Part shown: positions 1-5,434 of the stretch, in pieces
Layout: each line of letters starts with the position of its first letter
Numbering within the stretch: position 1 is the stretch's first letter
Origin: an uncultured Bacilli bacterium
GTDB lineage: Bacteria; Bacillota_I; Bacilli_A; RF39; UBA660
NCBI GenBank assembly: GCA_947632255.1
Contig: CANROL010000069.1
Coordinates: 1 to 6,442, forward strand
DNA length: 6,442 bases
Direction of reading: 5' to 3'
The notes under the pieces: generated by a model
What the model saw: the letters and a program-made list of their open reading frames with translations, nothing else
Databases searched by the model: none
What the model was told of the DNA's origin: nothing
Translations under genes and position numbers: made by a program

Positions 1-1
1 G

Positions 2-523
2 CATAGCCTAGATGGCGTTGGAAAAACTTTAGTCTTAATATTCTTTGCTTCAACATTTATTAGTATTTTTAAAAAAACGGGTATTGGCGAAGTTATTATG
101 GCAGGGCTTGCTAATATCTTAACATTTAATAATTTAGGAACACTACCTTTAATAATTATCTTATTTGTAATTAGTGCTATAGGAACATTATTCTTACCTA
201 ATTCTAACTTTAAATGGTTAATATTATCGGGTATTGCGGTGCCGGCTTTAATGGATGCAGGAATTGCTCCAGAGTTTACTCAAATAATATTTAGATTTGG
301 GGAATCTGCTTTTATGAGTCTTACCCCTTTAATGGCTTATTATGTTATTTATTTAGCTTATTTAGAAAAATATAATCAAAATAGTAAACCAATTAATTTA
401 TTTACAACTTTAAGATACCAATTACCATATTCTATTATTATTGGTTTAATTCTTTTAACTTTATTAGTGATTTGGTATATTATTGGTATTCCTATTGGGA
501 TAAATGGTGTCGTAAGTATTTAA
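2..523 (+). CDS. AbgT-family transporter, C-terminal part (5' end outside window)
   Basis: The reading frame is open from the first bases of the window, so only the last 173 residues are present of a protein that in this family is normally around 500. The recognisable stretch is FLPNSNFKWLILSGIAVPAL, followed by a PEFTQIIFRFGESAFMSLTPLM segment. This matches the AbgT family pattern (W-x-I-x-x-P...PE-x-TQ-x-x-xR-x-G-[DE]S...TPLM-x-Y). AbgT-family proteins are inner-membrane carriers; E. coli AbgT takes up p-aminobenzoyl-glutamate and relatives export sulfonamides or are called YfcC-like. Several hydrophobic membrane segments are visible, including a last one near the C-terminus. The internal ATG at 98 is not the start, because conserved coding sequence runs through it. 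Substrate here is not determinable. The gene ends in a terminator directly at its stop codon. Confidence 0.85.
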   Translation, partial: HSLDGVGKTLVLIFFASTFISIFKKTGIGEVIMAGLANILTFNNLGTLPLIIILFVISAIGTLFLPNSNFKWLILSGIAVPALMDAGIAPEFTQIIFRFGESAFMSLTPLMAYYVIYLAYLEKYNQNSKPINLFTTLRYQLPYSIIIGLILLTLLVIWYIIGIPIGINGVVSI

Positions 524-551
524 TATCAGTTGATAAGGACTGATATTTTTT
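522..551 (+). terminator. Rho-independent terminator of the AbgT-family gene
   Basis: A perfect 9-bp stem AATATCAGT (522-530) with ACTGATATT (539-547) encloses an 8-base loop and runs into a T tract at 546-551. It overlaps the stop codon of the transporter. A near copy follows the next gene at 1343-1371. Confidence 0.88.
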
Positions 552-553
552 AT

Positions 554-582
554 TTGACAAGTTAATAAAATTGTGTTATGAT
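554..582 (+). promoter_or_regulatory. Promoter of the lipoprotein gene
   Basis: Perfect -35 TTGACA at 554-559, a 17-base spacer, and -10 TATGAT at 577-582, with TG at 574-575 giving an extended -10. Transcription should start near 589, just before the AAGGGGG ribosome-binding site at 595-601. It starts three bases after the preceding terminator's T tract. Confidence 0.9.
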
Positions 583-609
583 AGCCAAGTCTCTAAGGGG
601 GAATTGTTG

Positions 610-1344
610 ATGAAAGAGAAAAAAATTAAAGTTATTATAAGTGCACTAGCACTAACAACATTACTAAATAGTTGTTCTTTAAAAGATTTAGGAAAGAAAA
701 ATAATAATATGGATGTTGATGCAACAAGTATTAGTGATTTAAATTGTGATATGAGCGTGGAAGATGCTTTAATGATATTAGAATCTAACCAAACTATTAG
801 TTTTTTCTTTAATAAAGATTTAACATGTCCAATTGAAATAGATAAGGAATCTAATACTTATAGATGGAAAAATGGATATTCACTTTATTATGTTGATGAT
901 GATGTTACTCATGCTTCAATAATGAATATTACTAAAGATAACGATTATATTTTAGCTAATGTTGATTATATGCCTAAACAAAATGATGAAACTGAAGGCG
1001 TAATTGGCGTTAAAGATGAATATTTATATTTAATTAAAGTTGTTAACACAGTTTTAGATTTAGTACAACAAAGAAATGCTAATTTAACTAAAGAACTTGT
1101 TAAAAAAGAAAATAATTTTTATCTTGTACCAAATGGGTATGAACTTTATAGTTTTAATAAAGATATTGAGGCTTTCTTAGTTGAAGAAACTGAAGAAGGT
1201 TTGGTTTATGCAATAAATGATAATGATATTTTAAACTTTGTTGCAATAGTACCTAAAATAAATACTTTAATTAAAAATGGTAATTTGTTAAAAAATTGTA
1301 TTGCTAATATTTATAATGAACAAAATAAGCAATTAACATTATAA
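610..1344 (+). CDS. Predicted lipoprotein of unknown function
   Basis: A 244-residue protein. I place the start at ATG 610, with AAGGGGG at 595-601 eight bases upstream; a TTG at 571 is in frame but overlaps the promoter -10 box, so cannot be the start. The N-terminus is a lipoprotein signal: positive MKEKKIK, a hydrophobic stretch at residues 8-19, then LNSC with the lipidated Cys at residue 22. The mature protein is acidic and Asn/Asp-rich, with no transmembrane segment after the signal and no motif I recognise. It should sit on the outer face of the cytoplasmic membrane. It has its own promoter and its own terminator, so it is a single-gene unit. It lies directly before the retron promoter, but the terminator between them argues against its being the retron's partner. 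Function unknown. Confidence 0.82.
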   Translation: MKEKKIKVIISALALTTLLNSCSLKDLGKKNNNMDVDATSISDLNCDMSVEDALMILESNQTISFFFNKDLTCPIEIDKESNTYRWKNGYSLYYVDDDVTHASIMNITKDNDYILANVDYMPKQNDETEGVIGVKDEYLYLIKVVNTVLDLVQQRNANLTKELVKKENNFYLVPNGYELYSFNKDIEAFLVEETEEGLVYAINDNDILNFVAIVPKINTLIKNGNLLKNCIANIYNEQNKQLTL

Positions 1345-1371
1345 TATCAGTTTTAAGGGCTGATATTTTTT
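1343..1371 (+). terminator. Rho-independent terminator of the lipoprotein gene
   Basis: An 8-bp stem AATATCAG (1343-1350) with CTGATATT (1360-1367), a 9-base loop, and a T tract at 1366-1371. It overlaps the lipoprotein stop codon. The arms and tail are nearly identical to the terminator at 522-551. Confidence 0.87.
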
Positions 1372-1372
1372 A

Positions 1373-1401
1373 TTGTTTTAGAAGGAAAATAATGTTATAC
1401 T
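1373..1401 (+). promoter_or_regulatory. Retron promoter
   Basis: Extended -10 TGTTATACT at 1393-1401 (-10 hexamer TATACT at 1396-1401), with a weak -35 TTGTTT at 1373-1378 and a 17-base spacer. The predicted transcription start near 1407-1408 coincides with the first base of the a1 repeat, which is where a retron RNA would be expected to begin. Confidence 0.8.
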
Positions 1402-1416
1402 AGTTTAAAAGCAGTA

Positions 1417-1485
1417 GCTATATCTATTTTTTATAGATACTATATTTTGAGTCAATATAGGATGTTTTATTATTTAACATATTAA
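1417..1485 (+). other. msr region with candidate branch G and three hairpins
   Basis: Starting at the candidate branch G1417, three consecutive hairpins can be drawn: TATCTAT (1421-1427) with ATAGATA (1433-1439), loop of five T; CTATATT (1440-1446) with AATATAG (1454-1460), loop TTGAGTC; ATGTT (1462-1466) with AACAT (1476-1480), 9-base loop. The first two abut without a gap. Short stems with U-rich loops are typical of msr, where they are the RT recognition elements. The right boundary with msd is approximate. Confidence 0.75.
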
Positions 1486-1572
1486 CTTATTTACTTTCAA
1501 TGTATCACGCTTACGCTTTCGATAACTTTCGTTATCTATAATACATTTATCGTAAATAAGATGATTATTTAG
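1486..1572 (+). other. msd region (template for msDNA)
   Basis: The outer stem is CTTATTTAC (1486-1494) with GTAAATAAG (1552-1560), 9 bp perfect. After a 4-by-4 internal loop comes AATGTAT (1499-1505) with ATACATT (1541-1547), 7 bp. An apical hairpin GATAAC (1521-1526) with GTTATC (1531-1536) has a TTTC loop. An asymmetric bulge of 15 bases (1506-1520, CACGCTTACGCTTTC start) faces four bases (1537-1540). Reverse transcription would begin just 5' of a2, around 1566-1572, and stop near the msr boundary, so msDNA of roughly 80-90 bases is expected. Ends are estimates. Confidence 0.78.
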
Positions 1573-1599
1573 TACTGCTTTTTTAAAAAGGTGAATTAG

Positions 1600-2532
1600 A
1601 TGTGGAAGTATTTTACAAAAGAACATAATAAAGAGTTTATTTTGTCATTAAATTTAATTAATAAAGATAATAATAAAGAAGTTCTTACTACTTTATATAA
1701 TCTAAGTAATAATAAAGAAAAGTACTATACACGTAAATATATATTAAAAAAAGATGGAACAAAAAGAGAATTATTAGTACCTAATTATTATTTAAAACAA
1801 ATACAAAAGAATATTTTAAATAATGTTTTATATGGTCTTAAAGTGTCGAAATATGTTACTAGTTATTTAAGAGGTTATAATTTAAAAGATAACGCTAATA
1901 AACATATAAACCAAAAAATAGTTTTAAAATTAGATATTAAAGATTTTTTTAATAGTATAGATTTTGAAGCGATATATAAAGCTTTACCTAATGAATTATT
2001 TCCACCTAGTGTAAAAGTATTATTAATTAAATTATGTACTTATGAAGATTATTTACCTCAAGGAGCACCAACTAGTCCGATGTTATCTAATTTAGTTTTA
2101 AAAAATTTTGATAATTATATAGGTAATTATTGTGATAAGTTAAATATTAATTATACTAGATATTGTGATGATTTAACTTTTAGTGGAGATTTTAATTATC
2201 AAAAATTAATTAATAAAGTAAGAGCATTACTTGAAAATATGGGTTTTAATTTAAATATGAAGAAAACTAAAGTTATTAGAAATTATCAAAGACAAATAGT
2301 AACAGGTTTAGTAGTTAATAAAAAAATGAATATTAATCGAGAATATCAAAATAAAATAAGACAAGAAATGTATTATATTAATAAATATGGTATTATTAGT
2401 CATATTAAGTATTTAAATGTCGAAAAAAATCAATATTTAAATAGTTTAAAAGGAAGAATTAATTATGCTTATTTTATTACACATAATAAAAAATATAAAA
2501 ATTATTTAAAGTTACTAAACAAAATAAATTAA
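1600..2532 (+). CDS. Retron reverse transcriptase
   Basis: A 310-residue reverse transcriptase that would use the upstream RNA to make branched msDNA, with the first deoxynucleotide joined to the 2'-OH of an internal G. Visible motifs: fingers region KKDGTKREL then LKQIQKNIL (residues 50-73); the retron NAxxH signature as N98-A99-N-K-H102; motif A LDIKDFF with catalytic D112; motif B QGAPTSPMLSNL (154-165); motif C Y188-C-D-D191; and the retron VTG triplet at 234-236 followed by the basic thumb. The length is that of a stand-alone retron RT (Ec86 RT is about 320), with no fused protease, nuclease or other domain. Start ATG 1600 has AAAGGTG at 1587-1593. The YCDD variant replaces the usual YADD, which is tolerated in the family. 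NAxxH, VTG and the msr-msd leader exclude group II intron and DGR enzymes. No terminator follows before the ychF promoter. Confidence 0.95.
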   Translation: MWKYFTKEHNKEFILSLNLINKDNNKEVLTTLYNLSNNKEKYYTRKYILKKDGTKRELLVPNYYLKQIQKNILNNVLYGLKVSKYVTSYLRGYNLKDNANKHINQKIVLKLDIKDFFNSIDFEAIYKALPNELFPPSVKVLLIKLCTYEDYLPQGAPTSPMLSNLVLKNFDNYIGNYCDKLNINYTRYCDDLTFSGDFNYQKLINKVRALLENMGFNLNMKKTKVIRNYQRQIVTGLVVNKKMNINREYQNKIRQEMYYINKYGIISHIKYLNVEKNQYLNSLKGRINYAYFITHNKKYKNYLKLLNKIN

Positions 2533-2544
2533 AAATGTTATAAT
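2516..2544 (+). promoter_or_regulatory. Promoter of ychF
   Basis: Perfect extended -10 TGTTATAAT at 2536-2544, with a 4-of-6 -35 TAAACA at 2516-2521 and a 17-base spacer. The -35 lies inside the last codons of the retron RT and the -10 begins four bases after its stop, so the retron fits tightly against the native ychF promoter. Confidence 0.8.
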
Positions 2545-2573
2545 ACAAGTACATTTTAGAAAGAGGGATGTTT

Positions 2574-3674
2574 ATGAGTTTAAAAGCAGGAATTGTGGGA
2601 TTACCTAATGTAGGAAAATCGACTTTATTTAATGCCATAACAAAGAAAAATATTTTGGCGGCTAATTACCCTTTTGCAACAATTGAACCGAATGTAGGTA
2701 TGGTAACAGTACCTGATGAACGTTTAGCTTTTCTAGAAAATATGTATTTACCTAAAAGTGTTGTACCAACAACTTTTGAGTTTACAGATATTGCCGGTTT
2801 AGTTAAAGGTGCATCTCATGGTGAAGGTTTAGGTAATAAATTTTTAAGTCATATTCGAGAAACTGATGCCATCGTGGAAGTAGTTAGATGCTTTGATGAT
2901 GAAAATATAACCCATGTTGAAGGTAAAACTGATCCTATAAGAGATATTGAAATAATTAATGTAGAACTTATCTTGGCAGATTTAGAAATTATTGAAAATA
3001 GACTTAATAAAATTATTAAAAAAGCGGAAACTACAAAAGATAAAGAAGCTTTGTTAGAAGTTAAGGCTTTAACTAAAGCTAAAACTAGTTTAGAGCAAAA
3101 TATTCCTTTAAGATTAGTGGATTTTACTGATGAAGAAAAAGATGTTTTAGGATCATTTAATTTTATTACAATTAAACCTATTATTTATGCGGCGAATGTT
3201 TTAGAAGATGATATGGTTATTGGGGATAATGATTATACTAAATTAGTTAAAGAATATGCAAGTAAAGAAAAAAGTGGCGTTATTGTGATGTGCTGTAAAA
3301 TGGAATCGGAACTTGCGGAATTAAGTGATGATGATAAAAAAGTATTTTTAGAAGAATTAGGTATTGCCAACAGTGGTTTAGATAAATTAATCTTTGCAAC
3401 TTATGATTTACTTGGTTTACAAACATTTTTTACAGCTGGGGCTGATGAATGTCGAGCTTGGACTTTTAGGAAAGGTATGAACGCTAAATCTTGTGCAGGT
3501 TTAATTCATAGTGATATTGAACGCGGTTTTATTAAAGCTGAAGTTATGAGTTTTGATGATTTAAAAGAATTAGGTAGTGAACTTAAAGTAAAAGAAGCGG
3601 GAAAATTAAGACTTGAAGGCAAAGATTATTTAATGCAAGATGGTGATATTGTTTACTTTAGATTTAATGTTTAA
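2574..3674 (+). CDS. ychF: Redox-regulated ATPase / GTPase YchF (Obg family)
   Basis: A 366-residue cytoplasmic P-loop NTPase that binds the ribosome and prefers ATP over GTP; E. coli YchF and B. subtilis YyaF are the close relatives, about 363-366 residues, so this copy is full length. Seen in order: P-loop GLPNVGKST (residues 9-17), switch/G3 DIAGLVKGA (72-80), a helical insertion around 125-200, the atypical G4 as N208-V-L-E211 (NxxE rather than NKxD, the basis of ATP preference), and a C-terminal TGS domain from about 285 ending DGDIVYFRFNV. I choose ATG 2574 over the in-frame ATG 2568 because GAGGG at 2563-2567 sits six bases upstream of 2574 but touches 2568, and because homologues start M-x-L-x-x-GIVGLPN. 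Housekeeping gene, no sign of damage from the neighbouring retron. I see no terminator after it. Confidence 0.96.
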   Translation: MSLKAGIVGLPNVGKSTLFNAITKKNILAANYPFATIEPNVGMVTVPDERLAFLENMYLPKSVVPTTFEFTDIAGLVKGASHGEGLGNKFLSHIRETDAIVEVVRCFDDENITHVEGKTDPIRDIEIINVELILADLEIIENRLNKIIKKAETTKDKEALLEVKALTKAKTSLEQNIPLRLVDFTDEEKDVLGSFNFITIKPIIYAANVLEDDMVIGDNDYTKLVKEYASKEKSGVIVMCCKMESELAELSDDDKKVFLEELGIANSGLDKLIFATYDLLGLQTFFTAGADECRAWTFRKGMNAKSCAGLIHSDIERGFIKAEVMSFDDLKELGSELKVKEAGKLRLEGKDYLMQDGDIVYFRFNV

Positions 3675-3701
3675 CATAAACTAAGGATTTTGGCGTATAA
3701 T
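3671..3701 (+). promoter_or_regulatory. Possible upstream promoter for the Bax-inhibitor-1 gene
   Basis: A perfect TATAAT at 3696-3701, with TTAACA at 3671-3676 overlapping the ychF stop codon. The 19-base spacer is longer than optimal, so this is a weaker candidate than the one at 3714-3742. Confidence 0.45.
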
Positions 3702-3713
3702 AAAATGGCATAC

Positions 3714-3742
3714 TTTAATTAAAAAGAATAATATGCTATAAT
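3714..3742 (+). promoter_or_regulatory. Promoter of the Bax-inhibitor-1 family gene
   Basis: Extended -10 TGCTATAAT at 3734-3742 with a poor -35 (TTTAAT, 3714-3719). The predicted start near 3749 gives a leader of only about 16 bases, almost entirely the AAGGAGGA ribosome-binding site at 3752-3759. Confidence 0.75.
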
Positions 3743-3764
3743 AAGAATATGAAGGAGGATTAAA

Positions 3765-4409
3765 TTGAATAAATTATTAGCTCAATCATTTTTATGGATG
3801 TTTGTGGGATTACTTGTAACATTTTTAACGGGTTATGTAGTATCTATTAATGAAAATATGCTTAATGCAATTTATAATGGACCAATGGTGATCATTTTTG
3901 TAATTGTTGAATTTGCTTTAGTTATATATTTTTCAACAAGAATTACCAAAATGCAACCAACCGCGGCTAAAATAAGTTATTTGTTATATGCTTTTGTAAG
4001 TGGTCTTACTTTTTCAAGTATATTTGTTTATTTTGAAATAGCATCAATTATGTATGTTTTTGCAGTAGCTGCCCTACTATTTGGATTATTTGGCTTAATT
4101 GGATATAAAACAAAATTAGATTTAAGTAAAATAGGTACTTATTTACTAATGGCATTAATTGGGGTTATTATTTGTACTATCATTAACTTATTTGTTAAAA
4201 GTGGGACATTTGATTTAATATTATCAATTATTACAATCTTAATATTTATTGGCTTTACCGCTTATGATGTTAAAAATATTATTAGTTTTTCTAATATGAA
4301 TGAAAATACAGAAGTTGTAGCAGTTTATGGGGCTTTTCAATTATACTTAGATTTTATTAATATTTTTATTCATTTATTATCAATATTAGGTAAAGCTAAA
4401 GATAATTAA
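3765..4409 (+). CDS. Bax inhibitor-1 / TMBIM family membrane protein (YetJ-like)
   Basis: A 214-residue polytopic membrane protein with about seven hydrophobic segments, a length typical for bacterial BI-1 proteins. The start is TTG 3765, fixed by a near-perfect AAGGAGGA at 3752-3759. Family signatures: GFTAYDVKNI (residues 163-172, with D168) and YGAFQLYLDFINIFIHLLSILG (188-209, with D196). These two aspartates correspond to the pair that forms the pH-sensitive latch of the calcium leak in B. subtilis YetJ; both are retained. The family is thought to be involved in calcium leak and membrane stress, and in bacteria also includes YccA, which modulates FtsH; the exact role here cannot be told. 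It is a single-gene unit with its own promoter and terminator. Confidence 0.92.
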   Translation: MNKLLAQSFLWMFVGLLVTFLTGYVVSINENMLNAIYNGPMVIIFVIVEFALVIYFSTRITKMQPTAAKISYLLYAFVSGLTFSSIFVYFEIASIMYVFAVAALLFGLFGLIGYKTKLDLSKIGTYLLMALIGVIICTIINLFVKSGTFDLILSIITILIFIGFTAYDVKNIISFSNMNENTEVVAVYGAFQLYLDFINIFIHLLSILGKAKDN

Positions 4410-4410
4410 T

Positions 4411-4434
4411 AGGGCTTAATAAAGCTCTTTTTTT
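4411..4434 (+). terminator. Rho-independent terminator of the BI-1 gene
   Basis: A 7-bp stem AGGGCTT (4411-4417) with AAGCTCT (4422-4428), containing one G-U pair, an AATA loop, and seven T at 4428-4434. It lies two bases after the stop codon. Confidence 0.9.
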
Positions 4435-4465
4435 GGCTTTATATATAACATAATGGGTAAAACAC

Positions 4466-4494
4466 TTGACAAATAGCTAAAAAAACATTATTAT
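4466..4494 (+). promoter_or_regulatory. Promoter of the surface-protein gene
   Basis: Perfect -35 TTGACA (4466-4471), a 17-base spacer and -10 TATTAT (4489-4494). Expected start near 4501. The ribosome-binding site AGGGAGG at 4511-4517 is seven bases before ATG 4525. Confidence 0.88.
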
Positions 4495-4524
4495 AGTTAA
4501 CTATCAAATGAGGGAGGTTTTGAA

Positions 4525-5235
4525 ATGAAGAAAGTACTTGGCATCTTTTTAGTTTTAGCTACTATTATAATGCCTTATTATCATGTTGAAGCAAAAAGTT
4601 ATAATTTTGGAGGATATTATTGCGATAAAAAACAAGCAATAGATGATAAAACATTTTATATGACTTGTCATATTGTGGTTTCTACTGATTTTAATGTTAA
4701 TCATATTGAAGGTAATTTAATTTTAAAAAATGTAACATTAAATGATATTAGAACAAATAATGATTGGGTTAATAACAATGGGACTTCTAGCCATGTTGAT
4801 TTTACATCTAAAAGTGGTCATATAGGAGCATTTACAGTTGCAGATTTAGTATTTACAGGTAATTTAGCGGATACCGAATGTGAAGCTAGTTTTGAACCTA
4901 TTATTGCCGAAGAAAAAGTAACAACTAATCCTACTTGTTCAATAGTAGATGGGGAATTTTATGGTAAAAATGGAACTAAAGTTACTGATGAAAAATATTA
5001 TGAAGAATGCTGTAATTATGTATGTACCGTAGTAGATAATAAATATTATTTTAATAATGAAGGTAAATCAGTAGATTATGATTCTTTCTTAAAAAGTTGC
5101 TCTAGTGAAGAATATATTCCAGTTAGTCCCCAAACGGGAATTGATTATGGTTATATAATTTTACCTTTAGGCATATTATCTATTATAGGTATTATAAGAT
5201 TCACTAAGAAAAATTCAAAAATCTATAAAATATAG
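4525..5235 (+). CDS. Secreted Cys-rich surface protein with sortase-like SPQTG tail
   Basis: A 236-residue exported protein of unknown function. Residues 1-24 are a signal peptide (MKK, hydrophobic core, cleavage probably near VEA-K). Residues 25-130 look like an extracellular beta-rich domain; the stretch HIEGNLILKNV ... HIGAFTVADLVF is reminiscent of cohesin-like beta sandwiches, which is only a guess. Two related units follow: C138-SIVDGEFYGKNGTKVTDEKYYEECC and C167-TVVDNKYYFNNEGKSVDYDSFLKSC, each about 26 residues framed by cysteines. The C-terminus reads SPQTG (201-205), a hydrophobic segment (about 209-225), then a Lys-rich tail, the layout of a sortase substrate with a non-canonical motif. 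Eight cysteines lie outside the signal peptide, suggesting disulfides. It could instead be simply membrane-anchored by its C-terminal helix. Own strong promoter; no clear terminator before the tRNA promoter. Confidence 0.8.
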   Translation: MKKVLGIFLVLATIIMPYYHVEAKSYNFGGYYCDKKQAIDDKTFYMTCHIVVSTDFNVNHIEGNLILKNVTLNDIRTNNDWVNNNGTSSHVDFTSKSGHIGAFTVADLVFTGNLADTECEASFEPIIAEEKVTTNPTCSIVDGEFYGKNGTKVTDEKYYEECCNYVCTVVDNKYYFNNEGKSVDYDSFLKSCSSEEYIPVSPQTGIDYGYIILPLGILSIIGIIRFTKKNSKIYKI

Positions 5236-5265
5236 TTGAAAAAATTAGACAATATATGATATAAT
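5236..5265 (+). promoter_or_regulatory. Promoter of tRNA-Gly
   Basis: Extended -10 TGATATAAT (5257-5265) with -35 TTGAAA at 5236-5241 and an 18-base spacer; the -35 begins right after the stop codon of the surface-protein gene. Predicted start near 5272, giving a tRNA leader of about 16 bases. The -10 lies at the exact centre of a 9-bp inverted repeat (5244-5252 and 5273-5281). Confidence 0.85.
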
Positions 5266-5281
5266 CTATGTGTTGTCTAAT
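5244..5281. repeat. 9-bp inverted repeat centred on the tRNA-Gly -10 box
   Basis: ATTAGACAA at 5244-5252 and TTGTCTAAT at 5273-5281 are perfect inverse complements separated by 20 bases, with the dyad axis at 5262/5263, inside TATAAT. The placement suits an operator, but could also be chance in AT-rich DNA; no regulator is identifiable here. Confidence 0.55.
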
Positions 5282-5287
5282 AAAAAT

Positions 5288-5361
5288 GCAGATGTAGTTT
5301 AATGGTAGAGCTTTAGCCTTCCAAGCTAATAACGTGGGTTCGATTCCCATCATCTGCTCCA
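5288..5361 (+). tRNA. tRNA-Gly (anticodon TCC)
   Basis: Full cloverleaf: acceptor GCAGATG (5288-5294) with CATCTGC (5351-5357); D arm GTTT...GAGC with two G-U pairs; anticodon stem TTAGC/GCTAA around loop CTTCCAA, anticodon TCC at 5320-5322, reading GGA and, by wobble, other GGN codons; 4-base variable loop; T arm GTGGG-TTCGATT-CCCAT. Discriminator T5358, as usual for bacterial tRNA-Gly, and CCA encoded at 5359-5361. It is a stand-alone tRNA with its own promoter and terminator. Confidence 0.97.
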
Positions 5362-5373
5362 ATTTGAAAATAA

Positions 5374-5395
5374 CCCCGTTTTAACGGGTTTTTTA
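5374..5395 (+). terminator. Rho-independent terminator of tRNA-Gly
   Basis: Stem CCCGT (5375-5379) with ACGGG (5384-5388), loop TTTA, followed by six T from 5389. It separates the tRNA from the phage-like gene downstream. Confidence 0.9.
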
Positions 5396-5408
5396 TTTAT
5401 TTTTTGAT

Positions 5409-5430
5409 ATTTACGTAGCATTTACGTAGC
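5409..5430 (+). repeat. Two tandem copies of an 11-bp repeat, possible integrase arm sites
   Basis: ATTTACGTAGC occurs at 5409-5419 and again at 5420-5430, followed by a partial third copy ATTTA at 5431-5435 that includes the first base of the next gene's ATG. Each copy contains the palindrome TACGTA. Short directly repeated sites between a tRNA 3' end and phage-type DNA are what tyrosine-integrase arm-type sites look like, which is the inferred meaning. No integrase gene is in the window. Confidence 0.6.
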
Positions 5431-5434
5431 ATTT

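Larger units (their letters stand above)
1407..1582 (+). ncRNA. Retron msr-msd non-coding RNA
   Basis: This leader is the template and primer RNA of the reverse transcriptase gene that follows. Its ends are a perfect 10-bp inverted repeat: a1 AAAAGCAGTA at 1407-1416 and a2 TACTGCTTTT at 1573-1582; the pairing may extend outward (TTTAAAAG against CTTTT..TTAAA, with two extra T). Immediately after a1 is GC (1417-1418), so G1417 in a TAGC context is the candidate branch-point guanosine, as in characterised retrons such as Ec86. Three short hairpins (msr) follow, then a long stem (msd). The order promoter, a1, G, msr, msd, a2, ribosome-binding site, RT start is the standard retron layout. The order and pairing are seen directly; production of msDNA is inferred. 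The a2 repeat ends only five bases before the RT ribosome-binding site. Confidence 0.9.

Noticed and set aside
571..609. N-terminal extension of the lipoprotein from TTG 571
   Set aside because: These bases contain the -10 box and predicted transcription start; ATG 610 has a proper ribosome-binding site and gives a clean lipoprotein signal.
1600..2532. Group II intron or diversity-generating RT
   Set aside because: No maturase or endonuclease domain, no domain V-like RNA, no template/variable repeat pair or Avd gene; NAxxH, VTG and the a1/a2 leader indicate a retron.
2568..2573. ychF start at ATG 2568
   Set aside because: The ribosome-binding site touches this ATG; ATG 2574 has correct spacing and matches homologue N-termini.
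3708..3736. Hairpin GCATA/TATGC after ychF as a terminator
   Set aside because: Only five pairs with a 19-base loop and no T tract; it overlaps the promoter of the next gene.
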